This document shows positions 34,713 through 44,269 of a stretch of 64,000 nt of DNA, piece by piece. The stretch is from positions 1 through 64,000 of the forward strand of contig CAUBGU010000001.1 in the NCBI GenBank assembly GCA_958435545.1, in the 5' to 3' direction. Below the pieces are notes generated by a model. The model was given only the letters and a program-made list of their open reading frames with translations, was not told the origin of the DNA and ran no database searches. Numbering within the stretch: position 1 is the first letter of the stretch; every line of letters begins with the position of its first letter. Made by a program: the position numbers and the translations under genes. Origin of the DNA: an uncultured Collinsella sp. (GTDB taxonomy: Bacteria > Actinomycetota > Coriobacteriia > Coriobacteriales > Coriobacteriaceae).

Positions 34713-36875
34713 ATGCTTGATTCCGAACAAGAGCCGTTTAGCTGGGGTTTCGAGGCTGGCTTTCTTCGCTCTCCCGTCAATCCCCGCATGCTTCTTCTTA
34801 ACAGAACGCCAGAGATTGATTGCGCCGATGACGGAAACGCAACCGGCAATGCAAGCGCATGGAATCTCGTCTCCGTAGCCAACGACCTATTACGCGTCGA
34901 CTTAAGCTCGCTTTTCAACGAGATTGGGGGCCACTTTCGTGAGCGAGCAAAATTGCGCTTTTACATCGATTTGCAGAACGCCATTCGTCAGCCCCCTGCT
35001 CCCCACGATGCGCAACACGCTTCGATGGACTACGCAGCCGAACCAGACCATGACGACTGGCTCGATCCAGACGATTCCGACCAAGAGTCCGCGCAAGCAG
35101 AATTGAACGAAGCCGAAATCGAAGTCAACCTTCAAAAACAAAAGGAACGCGACCTCGATTTCTTTGCTCCGATATTCGATAAAGCCATTACGCGCCATGC
35201 ACACGGAGAGATATCTGGCATGGCCAGGTATCTCCTTGAAAATGTCTGCAGGCAGTGTGTCATGAACATCACAGCGATTCCCGACTATCGCTATTACAGC
35301 TGCTGGATGAACAACAACGCTATTGAGTGCAACGAAATCAACCGCCTGTACCGCGCGGTGATCACGACATCGGCCCAACTCAATAAGCAAGAAATGGCGT
35401 CCCTCTTCAGCTCCTATCTCAAGCTCGTGTCGAACGACATGGACATTACAACTACCAACGGCAAGACCGGGCTAACAGAACCGGTGCCGTATAAACGCGA
35501 CAATCCAAGAGACAACTATCCAAAGGTCAACTCGCAGATAGAAACAGCTTGCGTTTGCACCAATACCGATCTCTTTCGAGCGCTTCTCATTGTTTTTTAT
35601 CAGGAATGTCTGGAGCTTGCCCCGCTGCTTAAAAACACCGAGGCACCTAGCCTGCTCGCGCAAAACGAAGAGTTTTTCCCAGCCGCCATCAAAACAAGCG
35701 ACCCGCGACAATTTCGATTATTCGATAATCAGCTGCCGGCAATCATCCGCTTTGGCGACGCTTTTGCATACGCAGCCAAAAAGCACTTGCCCGGAAACGA
35801 AACGGCTCAAAAGCTCGAAGAACATTTGAGCGATATAAAACGCATGAATAGCGCCCCCTTTATGCAGGCGTTTCGCAAGAACTATCTCGAGGCTATGCGC
35901 GAGAACCAAATCTACGCAAATGGAGACTTCCATACGCATGCAGAGCTTAACGACCAGGAAAACCTCAATAGGCTCGTAAGGCTTCAAGCTGTTATTGCAA
36001 AGGCAGGAGAGCTTTACTTCACCGAAGAGGAATGTTCCTTTGCAAGCCTTTATGCCCGCATCCTCCACGAGCTGCTGCTGTGCGGCATTATGCCGATAAC
36101 ATGCCAAACCTGTGGTTCGCTCTTTTTTCCGACCGGCCCTAACAGCAAGTACTGCGATCGATATAACGCGGCGACCAAGCTCTATTGCAACCCGCGGCAC
36201 AACGCCAAAAAACATCTTGGTCGCAAATCACCCCGCGACGTCGCACTCAATATACGGAGAAAAGCCGGCACGGCATACGAAAAGGGTTTAACGGATTGTG
36301 CCCACTATTTTGACAGCCTTGGCAATTTTGTTCTCGATGGTCTTGGCCCAACATACCAAGCGAGCGACCTAATTTCCGACGAGCTCTATGCGGCATGGCT
36401 GTCTATCGTCAACCAGCCCAATTGCAGGACAAAAATCAGGCGACCAGATAGGAACGGTTTTCCATACCCCGTACTGTGGTACGGATTCATCCTCAATGGC
36501 ATACAGTATGTACAAGTCGAGTTTCCCGAAGCCGAGTACCCGGCGCTTTTTGAACGCTTGAGCCAGCTCGCCGAAAGCCCGCAATCAAAGTGCACGCTGA
36601 AGCACAAGGGACCCGGCGAGCACCCATACAGCTCATGGCTTATCAAGTTATACGAGTTGTTGGAGATCATTGCGCAAATTAATAGCGCCGACCAGGTGGC
36701 AAAGCCCATTCCATTGCTTGGAATAGATAGGGACGATTGTGTCTCGACCGACCCGACCGCCCAAGGCACACGGAGCGCGCCCGACGCATGCGTCTACAGC
36801 ACCGGCACGATAGATAGCCTTAGCTTTACCGTGTATACGAAGGGATATGACCCGGAAAAGCGGGAACGAGCCTGA
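34713..36875 (+). CDS. DUF6076-like protein with C-terminal zinc finger (720 aa)
   Basis: Large soluble protein, GGAG before ATG 34713. The N-terminal 150 residues are acidic (HDDWLDPDDSDQES) and are followed by a long helical region. A Cys cluster around residues 465-500, ITCQTCGSLFFPTGPNSKYC followed by YCNPRHNAKKH, forms a treble-clef or CGNR-like zinc finger. The C-terminal 200 residues end in TVYTKGYDPEKRERA. It resembles proteins annotated DUF6076 in gut bacteria; that name is from memory. Lower GC than the core genes. Divergent from the acidic-gene/helicase operon. Function unknown; abortive-infection-type roles are a guess. Confidence 0.6.
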   Translation: MLDSEQEPFSWGFEAGFLRSPVNPRMLLLNRTPEIDCADDGNATGNASAWNLVSVANDLLRVDLSSLFNEIGGHFRERAKLRFYIDLQNAIRQPPAPHDAQHASMDYAAEPDHDDWLDPDDSDQESAQAELNEAEIEVNLQKQKERDLDFFAPIFDKAITRHAHGEISGMARYLLENVCRQCVMNITAIPDYRYYSCWMNNNAIECNEINRLYRAVITTSAQLNKQEMASLFSSYLKLVSNDMDITTTNGKTGLTEPVPYKRDNPRDNYPKVNSQIETACVCTNTDLFRALLIVFYQECLELAPLLKNTEAPSLLAQNEEFFPAAIKTSDPRQFRLFDNQLPAIIRFGDAFAYAAKKHLPGNETAQKLEEHLSDIKRMNSAPFMQAFRKNYLEAMRENQIYANGDFHTHAELNDQENLNRLVRLQAVIAKAGELYFTEEECSFASLYARILHELLLCGIMPITCQTCGSLFFPTGPNSKYCDRYNAATKLYCNPRHNAKKHLGRKSPRDVALNIRRKAGTAYEKGLTDCAHYFDSLGNFVLDGLGPTYQASDLISDELYAAWLSIVNQPNCRTKIRRPDRNGFPYPVLWYGFILNGIQYVQVEFPEAEYPALFERLSQLAESPQSKCTLKHKGPGEHPYSSWLIKLYELLEIIAQINSADQVAKPIPLLGIDRDDCVSTDPTAQGTRSAPDACVYSTGTIDSLSFTVYTKGYDPEKRERA

Positions 36876-36880
36876 TGTAG

Positions 36881-36900
36881 CGGCTTCGAGCGAAGCCGCC
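36881..36900 (+). terminator. Possible terminator of the 720-aa gene
   Basis: The compact perfect hairpin GCGGCTTCG-AG-CGAAGCCGC starts 5 nt after the stop. No T-run follows, so termination strength is uncertain. Confidence 0.4.
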
Positions 36901-36901
36901 G

Positions 36902-37208
36902 GTCACGGGGTGGCACCGGGGCGCGGACGCCGCGGGCCATTGGGAGCAACCCTCCTCCGCTACCTGCGCGACGTGGCAGCGCCGCTGCGTCGTCCCTGTC
37001 GCCGAACATCGTCCTGAAGGCGCGGGCGGGTGTCCATGAACAGCCGCGCCCGCACTAGCCTGGGGGACAGCCGCCCCGCCACCAGCAGTGCGCCGGCACG
37101 CCTCGGCACCGCCAGGGTCTCCGCCTCCACGGGCAGGGCAACTTTCTCGATGACCTCGGCAGAGCACACGCCCGACAGGTCAACCCCGTTGTAGACGATT
37201 GGCCTCAT
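36902..37208 (-). pseudogene. Remnant of a phage tail (distal-tail/Dit-like) gene
   Basis: On the minus strand the frame from ATG 37208 begins MRPIVYNGVDLSGV and continues VEAETLAVPRRAGALLVAGR, then LSPRLVRARLFMD. This matches the N-terminal pattern of siphovirus distal-tail proteins (short strand, NGVDLS, then a V-P-G-R-x-GA-like turn and L-x-PR strand). After about 60 residues the frame degenerates, and similarity is not recoverable, suggesting frameshift or truncation. It is isolated between the 720-aa gene and the restriction operon. GC is high. Confidence 0.5.
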
Positions 37209-37264
37209 GCGTTGCCCCTCGCGCGCCCGTAGGTGTTACCGCTACTCTGAAAATGACCAGATGA

Positions 37265-39700
37265 TCACCCAACAATCTTTGGCGAGTGGGGGCTGAACGC
37301 ATCGTTGCCGTTCTGTTCATCCACCGCCCTGCGCCCCAGGCTTAAGGGTTCTGCCGCGTCATCTTCCACCCGCACGGACAGGACATAGTAGAAGTCGGCA
37401 CCCTGATTCCCACGATCCCGCACGTAGCCAAGGTCGGCCAGGCGGTCGGCCAGCTCGTCCCTCGAAACCAGCTCATTCGAGGTTATGCGACACGCCACAG
37501 GCTCGATCTCGTAGGTGTTCGTCTGGCTTATGGCGTTCCGATAGAAGCGGAACCACGACGTGCGGAAGAGATCCTTATGGTGCGAGTAGACATGCCCGTC
37601 CTTAATGGCATAGAAGTAGAAGAGAAAGCGCCCGCCCTTGCGGAGCCTGCCGCTGCTTTCGAGAAAGTGATAGTAGTCATCGGGAGAGTCCCCTCGAATG
37701 TAGCCAATCACGAACGATTCGCCACCATGCCCGTAGGAGTCGCTATCCGTCTTGCCCGCGCTTGGAGGCTCAGCCACAACCATTTCGGTGAAGTAGCTCA
37801 GCCGGTTCAGCCGCGTATTGCTTGCCGTGTTCTCGCCGATGACCTTCTCTATGAAATCGCGCAACGCATTCTCTGCCGTCCTGCTGATGCTCGGCTTCAT
37901 GGCGAAAGCGCCGACACCCGGCAAAATCTCCTCGAAGAGCCGGAATTGGCCCTTCTCGCCCGTTTCGCCCGACCCCGGATAAAGCACGTAGCTGCCAACC
38001 GTACGCCGTATCGCGTCGTTGTACGTGTGCATCTTCAGCAGGTCACCGCGCTTGTAGGTGTTCGTGGTGGAGGCCGCCTTCTCCTCGTTAAGTTCCTCGC
38101 GCTCTGCCTCCTCGGTGCCCACATCCTTGCCGACAAGCCCCGTCAAGTCGGTGATGCGGTACTTGGCGTCGAAGTGGACGAATGCAACAGCTCCATCTTG
38201 CACTGCGGCTCGCTCGTTTGTATAAGCATCCGGGAATATCGCGAGCGTGTAGTCGGGTCTGAACGGTCTCGAGTACGAACCCTCGTAACGAGTGGCATGA
38301 AAGTCACGGGGCGAGAAGGTGCGGTTGTAGTAGAGGTTTACCTTCGCGCCGCACTGCGCAATCTGGAATGACTGGCAGGAGCGTACGCCCTGCTTGAGGG
38401 ATATTGACAGCCCACCGTCGGGATTCGTCCCGATAAATGGGTGGTCATCGGTGCTTATCGGCTCGCACCCCTCGATCCCCCTTACGATGTCGTACAGCTC
38501 AAAGAAGATCCAGTACTCGTAGAGGAGGGCCACATTCTTCGATTCGCCCTCGTAGATGTCATCCTTGCCCTTCCAGTCGAGCTGCAGCGCCATATCGAGC
38601 ATGGAATATGCGAAGAAGATCTGCGAGTATCCCTCGCGCTTCTGCAACACCTGGTTGTTCTGAGGCATCATCTGCAGGGTGCCGACATCGTCGAAGAAGG
38701 CGTCGCTGAGTATCGTATCCAGCATGGCGTGCAGCGCGGCGGCTTCGCGATAACACTCCGTCTGCCGAGTATCGCCCTTCTCGGCATCCAGGACAGTCAT
38801 CAGAGAGGTGCAGATCCGGTCAATCTCATGCAGGGCAAATTTCACAAACCGATTGGCGGGCGTGTCGAGCAGGTCGTACTTGCGCGTGACGCTGACCATC
38901 TGGGGGAGGTAGACGCCTCCCGCATCGCCGCCGCAGTTCAAGCGCGTCCACATCCGGCTGTTCGAGAAGGGGTTCGTATAAAACCTCCGGGACGGCATGC
39001 CAGCCCCAACCGACCGCAGCTCGTCCTCGTGATCCAGCGTCCTATCAGGGTTCCTCTTTATCGCCTCGAAGAGGGCTTGGAGGTTCGGTTCGTAGCAGAA
39101 CTGCCGCAGGAAGACGAACTGCTCAAGCAGCGTCTCGCGATTCTCGTCGGCTTGCTTGTAAACGTTCGACGTGGAGCCCGAGTAGTCAAGGAGCAGCGCA
39201 GCGCACCTTGCGGCAAGCTCCTCGGTGAGCTCGATGTAATCGTCTTCATAGCCAATCTTGAGCGGGACGACTTCGAACTGTAGCATCGGCGCATCAGCTT
39301 CCTCGCCGAATCGAATCCTCGAACGCCCGAGATAGTTCACGAACTGGAAGGTGACACTATTGCCGTTTCTGTCGCACCTGATATTCTTGCCTTCGTTTTG
39401 GAACGAGGCGCGAGGATGCAGGCCACCATCAGGGGTCCGCTCGTATTCGAGCACATAACATGTGGTTTCGTTGATTCGAAGCGTGGGACTCCCGTCAAGA
39501 CCGTCCTTGACGGCGAAGGCTGGTGTTGAACCAGCGCCATTCTGGGATGCTTCCGGCTTGAGACCGAAACACGTCAGCCCGGTTAGCCCGGTCTGCTGTT
39601 CCTCGTCCCAATCGACTCGGTCATGCGCACCGCTCTGGTAGAGCCTGGCTATTGTTCTTCCATCCGCTGCAAAGCGGATTGCGCCGATGCTGCCGTCCAT
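37265..39700 (-). CDS. LlaJI-type R2/McrC-like DUF2357 nuclease subunit
   Basis: 811 residues. The middle contains the PD-(D/E)XK core of DUF2357/PDDEXK_7 proteins: LLYEYWIFFELYDIV (E), SRPFRPDYTLAIFPD (D) and VHFDAKYRITDL (D-x-K). N-terminal half is the DUF2357-like part; the C-terminal 140 residues (FLESSGRLRKGGRFLFYFYAIKD onward) form a separate domain whose duplicate fragment lies at 44270-44681. Gene order two methyltransferases, McrB-like ATPase, this gene, with 3-bp spacing to the ATPase, is the LlaJI arrangement, in which this subunit is the nuclease. Confidence 0.8.
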   Translation of the reverse strand: MDGSIGAIRFAADGRTIARLYQSGAHDRVDWDEEQQTGLTGLTCFGLKPEASQNGAGSTPAFAVKDGLDGSPTLRINETTCYVLEYERTPDGGLHPRASFQNEGKNIRCDRNGNSVTFQFVNYLGRSRIRFGEEADAPMLQFEVVPLKIGYEDDYIELTEELAARCAALLLDYSGSTSNVYKQADENRETLLEQFVFLRQFCYEPNLQALFEAIKRNPDRTLDHEDELRSVGAGMPSRRFYTNPFSNSRMWTRLNCGGDAGGVYLPQMVSVTRKYDLLDTPANRFVKFALHEIDRICTSLMTVLDAEKGDTRQTECYREAAALHAMLDTILSDAFFDDVGTLQMMPQNNQVLQKREGYSQIFFAYSMLDMALQLDWKGKDDIYEGESKNVALLYEYWIFFELYDIVRGIEGCEPISTDDHPFIGTNPDGGLSISLKQGVRSCQSFQIAQCGAKVNLYYNRTFSPRDFHATRYEGSYSRPFRPDYTLAIFPDAYTNERAAVQDGAVAFVHFDAKYRITDLTGLVGKDVGTEEAEREELNEEKAASTTNTYKRGDLLKMHTYNDAIRRTVGSYVLYPGSGETGEKGQFRLFEEILPGVGAFAMKPSISRTAENALRDFIEKVIGENTASNTRLNRLSYFTEMVVAEPPSAGKTDSDSYGHGGESFVIGYIRGDSPDDYYHFLESSGRLRKGGRFLFYFYAIKDGHVYSHHKDLFRTSWFRFYRNAISQTNTYEIEPVACRITSNELVSRDELADRLADLGYVRDRGNQGADFYYVLSVRVEDDAAEPLSLGRRAVDEQNGNDAFSPHSPKIVG

Positions 39701-39703
39701 AGG

Positions 39704-41575
39704 CTAGATGAAGCTCGCATACTGCACGTTATCGAGTTTCGCTGCCATCTGGCTTATCTTAACGGAGCTCAGCTCGCCATCGCATATGTCTTTCAGGCTT
39801 TTAAGCAGATTGCCGATCTCACGCTTGTTACCATGGAGCTTCGGCAGCACCTTCTGGACAATCTGCTCATCGACAGAACGCTCGAGTTCGTAGTTCTCGC
39901 CGTCAAGCTCGTGCGCGGCATTAACGTACATTCGCACTTCGCGCACGGTGCGGAAGGCAAACTCATAGCCGCATTTCTCCAGCTCTTCATACAGCTTGTC
40001 GAACTTCTCGAAGATGGCGTTAGCATCATCTTCGCTGATGTAATTGGCTCCCTCCCATATGTCCTTGGCGAGACGCAGAAAAGCCTGGGGGACGCCGGAA
40101 GCTGCGACGGCAACGTCCGGCGCATCCTCGATGGCTTTGAACCCTGCGAGGACTTCGGCCTTCGACGGCTTGAACTCTATGACGTTTGCCCTGTCGAGCA
40201 CCTTGGGGCTAAACATGTAAGTGGTCTCATCGATGTTCACGGTGCCGACAACGAACAGGTTCTGCGGATAGGGCAGCCTGTCAGCACCGCCATCGCCGTA
40301 CCCATCAAGCACGATGAGGTTATCCTCGCCGATGGTCTCCATGTGGCTGAGGAAGTCTGAGAAATACCGCTCGACATGGCTCAGGTTCATCTCGTCGAGG
40401 ATGAGGAAATACGGAACCTCGGGGTTAGCGTTGGCCCGTTCGATGAGTCTCAGTATGCCGGTCTCTTCGTACGCGCCTTTGCCGCCGTCTGCAATCGGGT
40501 TGAAGAAGCCCAGCACCTTGGTGTTGTCGGTCCAGTCGGCACCGACCGGGACGAGCAACCAGTTTGGCTCCCCGTCTTCATCCAAGACCTCAAGGTACTT
40601 TGCAAAACGCTTGGAAATCCGCGTCTTGCCTGTTCCGCTGTTGCCAGCAAGGATGACAAAGGGCTTTGCCAGTAGTGACGTGATGTAGCGCCTGGAGAAG
40701 TCGGTTTTAAATTCAGCTGGAAGGTTGTTTAGCTGAAAAGTCCTCTTCTCTCTGCTTGATGCTTTCGATGAATTCTTTGCAGCAAGGTCGATTAGTTGAT
40801 GCATTGCGGGCAGCACGTCATCGCCTTGTTCGTAGTCGATGCCCTCTTCGGCAATCAATTGGCTCGCTATGAGGTTTCGCATGAACTCAGCCACGCTGTA
40901 ATCAAACTCAAGTTTCCCTGCGTAAACGTCAGCGAAATACTTGAATGCCGTGGTCAGGCTACCAGCCCTCATCTTGCATCCGCGATTGCAAAGGGCAATA
41001 AGATCGTCAATTCTCGACTTGTAGTCGTAATCTATCGCACCCGAAAACTGCCCGTCTTTGTATCTGCTTCCAGTGGCGAAGAAGAGTTTCGTTAGCTCCA
41101 AGATATATGCATCTTCGGAGACGCCCACAGGCTTTACTTCGGCTGCATCCATCCAGAATGTCCTTTCCGCAAAACCGTCCTCTTGCAACGGCGATGAATC
41201 GTTTACTTTGCCCGTCACTGGCAACAACAGCAGTGCGGCAAACAAGTTGCCGACATTTGGACGCTTTGCCCCGTCTCCTTGTATTTGCACACGTACTTTT
41301 CCGCCTTTTTTTGCAACGGGATAACGCGTGCCAAGGGAGACAACTTGCCCAGTAGAGGGTACGACTACTTCCAAGATGATTGCGTGTCCGATAATGTCAA
41401 CTGCAGTCAGCGTATCCCCGTTTGCAAGAGAGCCTGAACCTTTGAGTTCGTACTGTCCAGCACCACCTTGTCCAACTGTTCTCCCGCAAACGGATAGCGT
41501 ATTCTCGCTATATATAGAATTCGGAATGGGATAGCTCAAATTCCATTCATCGACAAAGGACATGGCAACCACCAC
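39704..41575 (-). CDS. McrB-like AAA+ ATPase/GTPase, LlaJI-type R1 subunit
   Basis: 623 residues. Walker A PFVILAGNSGTGKTRISKRF near residue 320. Walker B and the McrB signature are in FLILDEMNLSHVERYFSDFLSH near 410, then VVGTVNIDETTYMFSPKVLDRANVIEF (sensor 1 and arginine region). The N-terminal 300 residues carry a probable DNA-binding domain, as in LlaJI R1 and McrB. In McrBC-type enzymes this subunit recognises DNA, hydrolyses nucleotide, translocates and activates the nuclease. Only 2 bp separate it from the methyltransferase gene and 3 bp from the nuclease gene. Confidence 0.85.
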   Translation of the reverse strand: MVVAMSFVDEWNLSYPIPNSIYSENTLSVCGRTVGQGGAGQYELKGSGSLANGDTLTAVDIIGHAIILEVVVPSTGQVVSLGTRYPVAKKGGKVRVQIQGDGAKRPNVGNLFAALLLLPVTGKVNDSSPLQEDGFAERTFWMDAAEVKPVGVSEDAYILELTKLFFATGSRYKDGQFSGAIDYDYKSRIDDLIALCNRGCKMRAGSLTTAFKYFADVYAGKLEFDYSVAEFMRNLIASQLIAEEGIDYEQGDDVLPAMHQLIDLAAKNSSKASSREKRTFQLNNLPAEFKTDFSRRYITSLLAKPFVILAGNSGTGKTRISKRFAKYLEVLDEDGEPNWLLVPVGADWTDNTKVLGFFNPIADGGKGAYEETGILRLIERANANPEVPYFLILDEMNLSHVERYFSDFLSHMETIGEDNLIVLDGYGDGGADRLPYPQNLFVVGTVNIDETTYMFSPKVLDRANVIEFKPSKAEVLAGFKAIEDAPDVAVAASGVPQAFLRLAKDIWEGANYISEDDANAIFEKFDKLYEELEKCGYEFAFRTVREVRMYVNAAHELDGENYELERSVDEQIVQKVLPKLHGNKREIGNLLKSLKDICDGELSSVKISQMAAKLDNVQYASFI

Positions 41576-41577
41576 AA

Positions 41578-42465
41578 TTAATCTGCTGCATAGTCAGCTA
41601 TGCATCTAGCAACGTACTCAGCAAGCTTAACTGGCACGGCATTGCCAATCGCCTGCTCAATGTCTGTCTTGGACCCGACAAACTCAAACTCTTCGGGGAA
41701 GGTTTGCAGATAGCTGCGCTCCTTGTATGTTAAGGCTCTCACACCTTCAGAAATATCAGCCTTGTCGGCATGATGCCTCTTATATGCTGGCGGTATCGGA
41801 CGGTTGGTGCCTCGTACCGTTACCGCTGGCTCGTCAATCGTGAAGACGCCCCTACGCTGGAAGTTGCGTGGATGCATGTAGAAGTATTGCGTGCCGAGCG
41901 AATCGCCAAGGTAATCCCTGACGGTCATCTGCTTGTCGCTCAGCCTTGAATCCAAGAGTTCGCCGAGAAAGTCATCTTTATCACCAAGATGACCGACAAG
42001 GATAAAGCGCCTGCGAATCTGAGGCACACCACATAGACTGGCGTTGAGGACGCGCCTCGTGAGACCGTATCCAGCATTGCGGAATATTTCCAGCGCCTCG
42101 GGCAGGACGTCCATCCGCTCGATATTGTAAACATTCTCCATGACGAACCACTCGGGTCTGACGTCCCGAACTATCTCAGCATATCGGATGGTGAGATTGG
42201 CCCTTTTGCCGCGCTGTCTGGCGCCCGCAATGGAGAAGTCCTGGCAAGGGGGGCCACCGATTATCATCGACGGCGAATACTCTTCAATTTTCGGGACCGC
42301 TTCCGCATCGTAAAGATCGTATTTGAATGCCGGGTGGTCGAAGTTTGCCGAATAGATGTCGACAGCCGCCTGCCAGTTATCAAACGCCGCCTTTATGTTG
42401 AAGCCCGCATTCTGGAATCCGAGCGACATACCGCCGCATCCCGAGAAAAGATCAACGCAGTCCAT
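41578..42465 (-). CDS. C5-cytosine DNA methyltransferase (second of a pair)
   Basis: 295 residues, complete set of C5 motifs: I DLFSGCGGMSLGFQNAG, IV GGPPCQDFSIAGARQRG with the catalytic Cys, VI VMENVYNI, VIII QIRRRFILVG, target-recognition region, IX YKERSYLQTFPEEF and X QAIGNAVPVKLAEYVARCI. It overlaps the upstream methyltransferase by 14 bp. Two methyltransferases are used in LlaJI-like systems because the recognition site is asymmetric and each modifies one strand. Confidence 0.93.
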   Translation of the reverse strand: MDCVDLFSGCGGMSLGFQNAGFNIKAAFDNWQAAVDIYSANFDHPAFKYDLYDAEAVPKIEEYSPSMIIGGPPCQDFSIAGARQRGKRANLTIRYAEIVRDVRPEWFVMENVYNIERMDVLPEALEIFRNAGYGLTRRVLNASLCGVPQIRRRFILVGHLGDKDDFLGELLDSRLSDKQMTVRDYLGDSLGTQYFYMHPRNFQRRGVFTIDEPAVTVRGTNRPIPPAYKRHHADKADISEGVRALTYKERSYLQTFPEEFEFVGSKTDIEQAIGNAVPVKLAEYVARCIADYAAD

Positions 42466-43390
42466 CGCTCACATCCCTCCTGTACTCTAGTAGCGCTCGT
42501 GCAACGTAGGTGGCAAGGTTTACCGGTACGGCGTTGCCCACCATCTGGTTGATATCCGTCTTACTCCCAAAGAACTTGAAAGACTCCGGGAAAGTCTGGA
42601 TCCTACTGCGTTCCTTTGGAGTCAAGCACCGGGCTTGACTGAGGTCCGCCGCGTCGTTGGGGTGAAGCTTGTAGTTCGGCGGTATCGGCCTGTCCACACC
42701 ACGAATAGTGACCGAGGGCTCGTCGATGCTGAAGATGGCCCGCCTCGTGTAGCTTCGCGGAATTCTGAAGTAGTAATCAATTCCAAGCTCGTTACCGAGA
42801 TACTCACGAATTGTCATCTGATGGTCAGAAAGGCCCTTCTCAAGATATGGGTCGAGGAACCCGTCGGGCGCCCCAAGGCATCCGATCAAGAAGTATCTCT
42901 TGCGAGCTTGGGGGACCCCGCACAGGCTTGCATCCATCACTCGCCCACTCAAGCCATAACCCTGCGCTTTGAGGGTGGCCCGAATCGCTTCCATGGATTT
43001 GCTCGTTCGAACGCGTGGGACGTTCTCCATAACGATGAAGCGAGGCTTGCACCTCGCGATGATCTCGGCATATCTAACAGAGAGGATTGCGCGCCCACCA
43101 TCCTCGGATCTCTTGCCGGCCTGCGAGAAATCCTGACAAGGAGGCCCGCCGATGATGATATCCGGAGCGAAGCCGGCAACTTCCTCGGATACGGAAACGT
43201 CGGAGAGATCCCTTTTGAAAACAGGATGCTGGAAGTTAGCGCGATAGACATCAATGGCAGCGTCCCAATTGTCGTAGGCAGCCACAACATTGACGCCAGC
43301 CTTTTCGAAGCCGAGGGACATTCCGCCGCAGCCGGCGAAAAGGTCAACTGCCGTTATGTTCCTCTCGTTTTCCACGCGCTCGGTCTCCAT
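42452..43390 (-). CDS. C5-cytosine DNA methyltransferase (first of a pair)
   Basis: 312 residues from ATG 43390, chosen because the frame upstream (to 43645) is not protein-like and motif I follows directly: ITAVDLFAGCGGMSLGF. Others: GGPPCQDFSQAGKRS (IV), VMENVPRV (VI), QARKRYFLIG (VIII), KERSRIQTFPESF (IX), QMVGNAVPVNLATYVAR (X). About half of its residues match the second enzyme, so the pair likely arose by duplication, with divergence in the recognition region. First gene of the four-gene restriction operon. A TATAAT at 43416-43421 lies 25 bp upstream on the minus strand. Confidence 0.92.
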   Translation of the reverse strand: METERVENERNITAVDLFAGCGGMSLGFEKAGVNVVAAYDNWDAAIDVYRANFQHPVFKRDLSDVSVSEEVAGFAPDIIIGGPPCQDFSQAGKRSEDGGRAILSVRYAEIIARCKPRFIVMENVPRVRTSKSMEAIRATLKAQGYGLSGRVMDASLCGVPQARKRYFLIGCLGAPDGFLDPYLEKGLSDHQMTIREYLGNELGIDYYFRIPRSYTRRAIFSIDEPSVTIRGVDRPIPPNYKLHPNDAADLSQARCLTPKERSRIQTFPESFKFFGSKTDINQMVGNAVPVNLATYVARALLEYRRDVSDGLR

Positions 43391-44269
43391 TTCGATAGAT
43401 ACAGACAAATAAATAATTATAATTTCGTTTCTTCCAACATGCTTCAAGATCAGTCGGCAACAGAACAAATCCAGTTGTAACGCTTCGCCCGGACAAGAAT
43501 CGCTCGTGCTCGATTCGAGCTTATTGCCGCCCAGCAGGGCAACCACTGTCGCATGCTCGCCCGTCAGAGGCCGTCCGCGCCGCATCCGCGTCCGCTCCGG
43601 ATGCCGCGCCGGGTCGGTCGTGCCGCGGACCGTCCCTCGCGGCACGCACCCTCCGCTCCCGCGAAAACCCGTTCAACACAAAGGCTTTTAGGTATAGCCT
43701 TATTGCTGTACGCCACGAAGTTCCCGCCCACTCACGCCCTCGCTGCCAAACGAATACGCATCCCTCTCTCTTCTATGGATGCAACGCTGCCGAAATATAA
43801 ATCGACTCATGCGATCGCTCTCCGACCTCAGCTGAAACGTTTCAGAGCGCAACAATCTTGAACCTCGATCCACCCTCCAGACAAACCTCCTCAGTTCATC
43901 CATTACTATCGAAAAGATCTTCCATGAATTTTGACGGCCTGTTTCAGCTGTAATGGAAATAAAAACCAGCTTTTCGAAGTCGGCGCCACAACCAGGCAAG
44001 CATTTCCGAAATCGCAGCATCACATCGCTCGATATAAGTAATTTGCTACTGGTGCAACGGCCCCGAGCACCGTTCCCGCGCGACTCTATCGCAAATACGT
44101 TGCTTAGAACAGGGCACTGCCACATTTCAGCAAGCCAATCCGAATCCTCGTTTGGTCGGGAGATAGTCCAATTACCCTTTAAATATCATATCGTTGTGGT
44201 ATTCAATAAACTCAGCTCGTGGGGCAAATCGCTTCGGAAGCGTAATCGGCTCTCCGTTGTAGCGCCACA
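43391..44269. other. 879-bp gap between the restriction operon and the decayed nuclease copy
   Basis: No confident gene. The minus-strand promoter of the methyltransferase operon lies at its left edge. A minus frame starting near 43586 reads MRRGRPLTGEHATVV, like the first turn of a ribbon-helix-helix antitoxin, but it does not continue and runs into the methyltransferase frame. Open stretches at 43700-44125 (minus) and 43953-44270 (plus) have no recognisable features. The region looks decayed. Confidence 0.45.

Noticed and set aside
43391..43690. N-terminal extension of the first methyltransferase or a ribbon-helix-helix antitoxin gene
   Set aside because: The upstream frame opens by chance, lacks a ribosome site, and methyltransferase motif I lies directly after ATG 43390.
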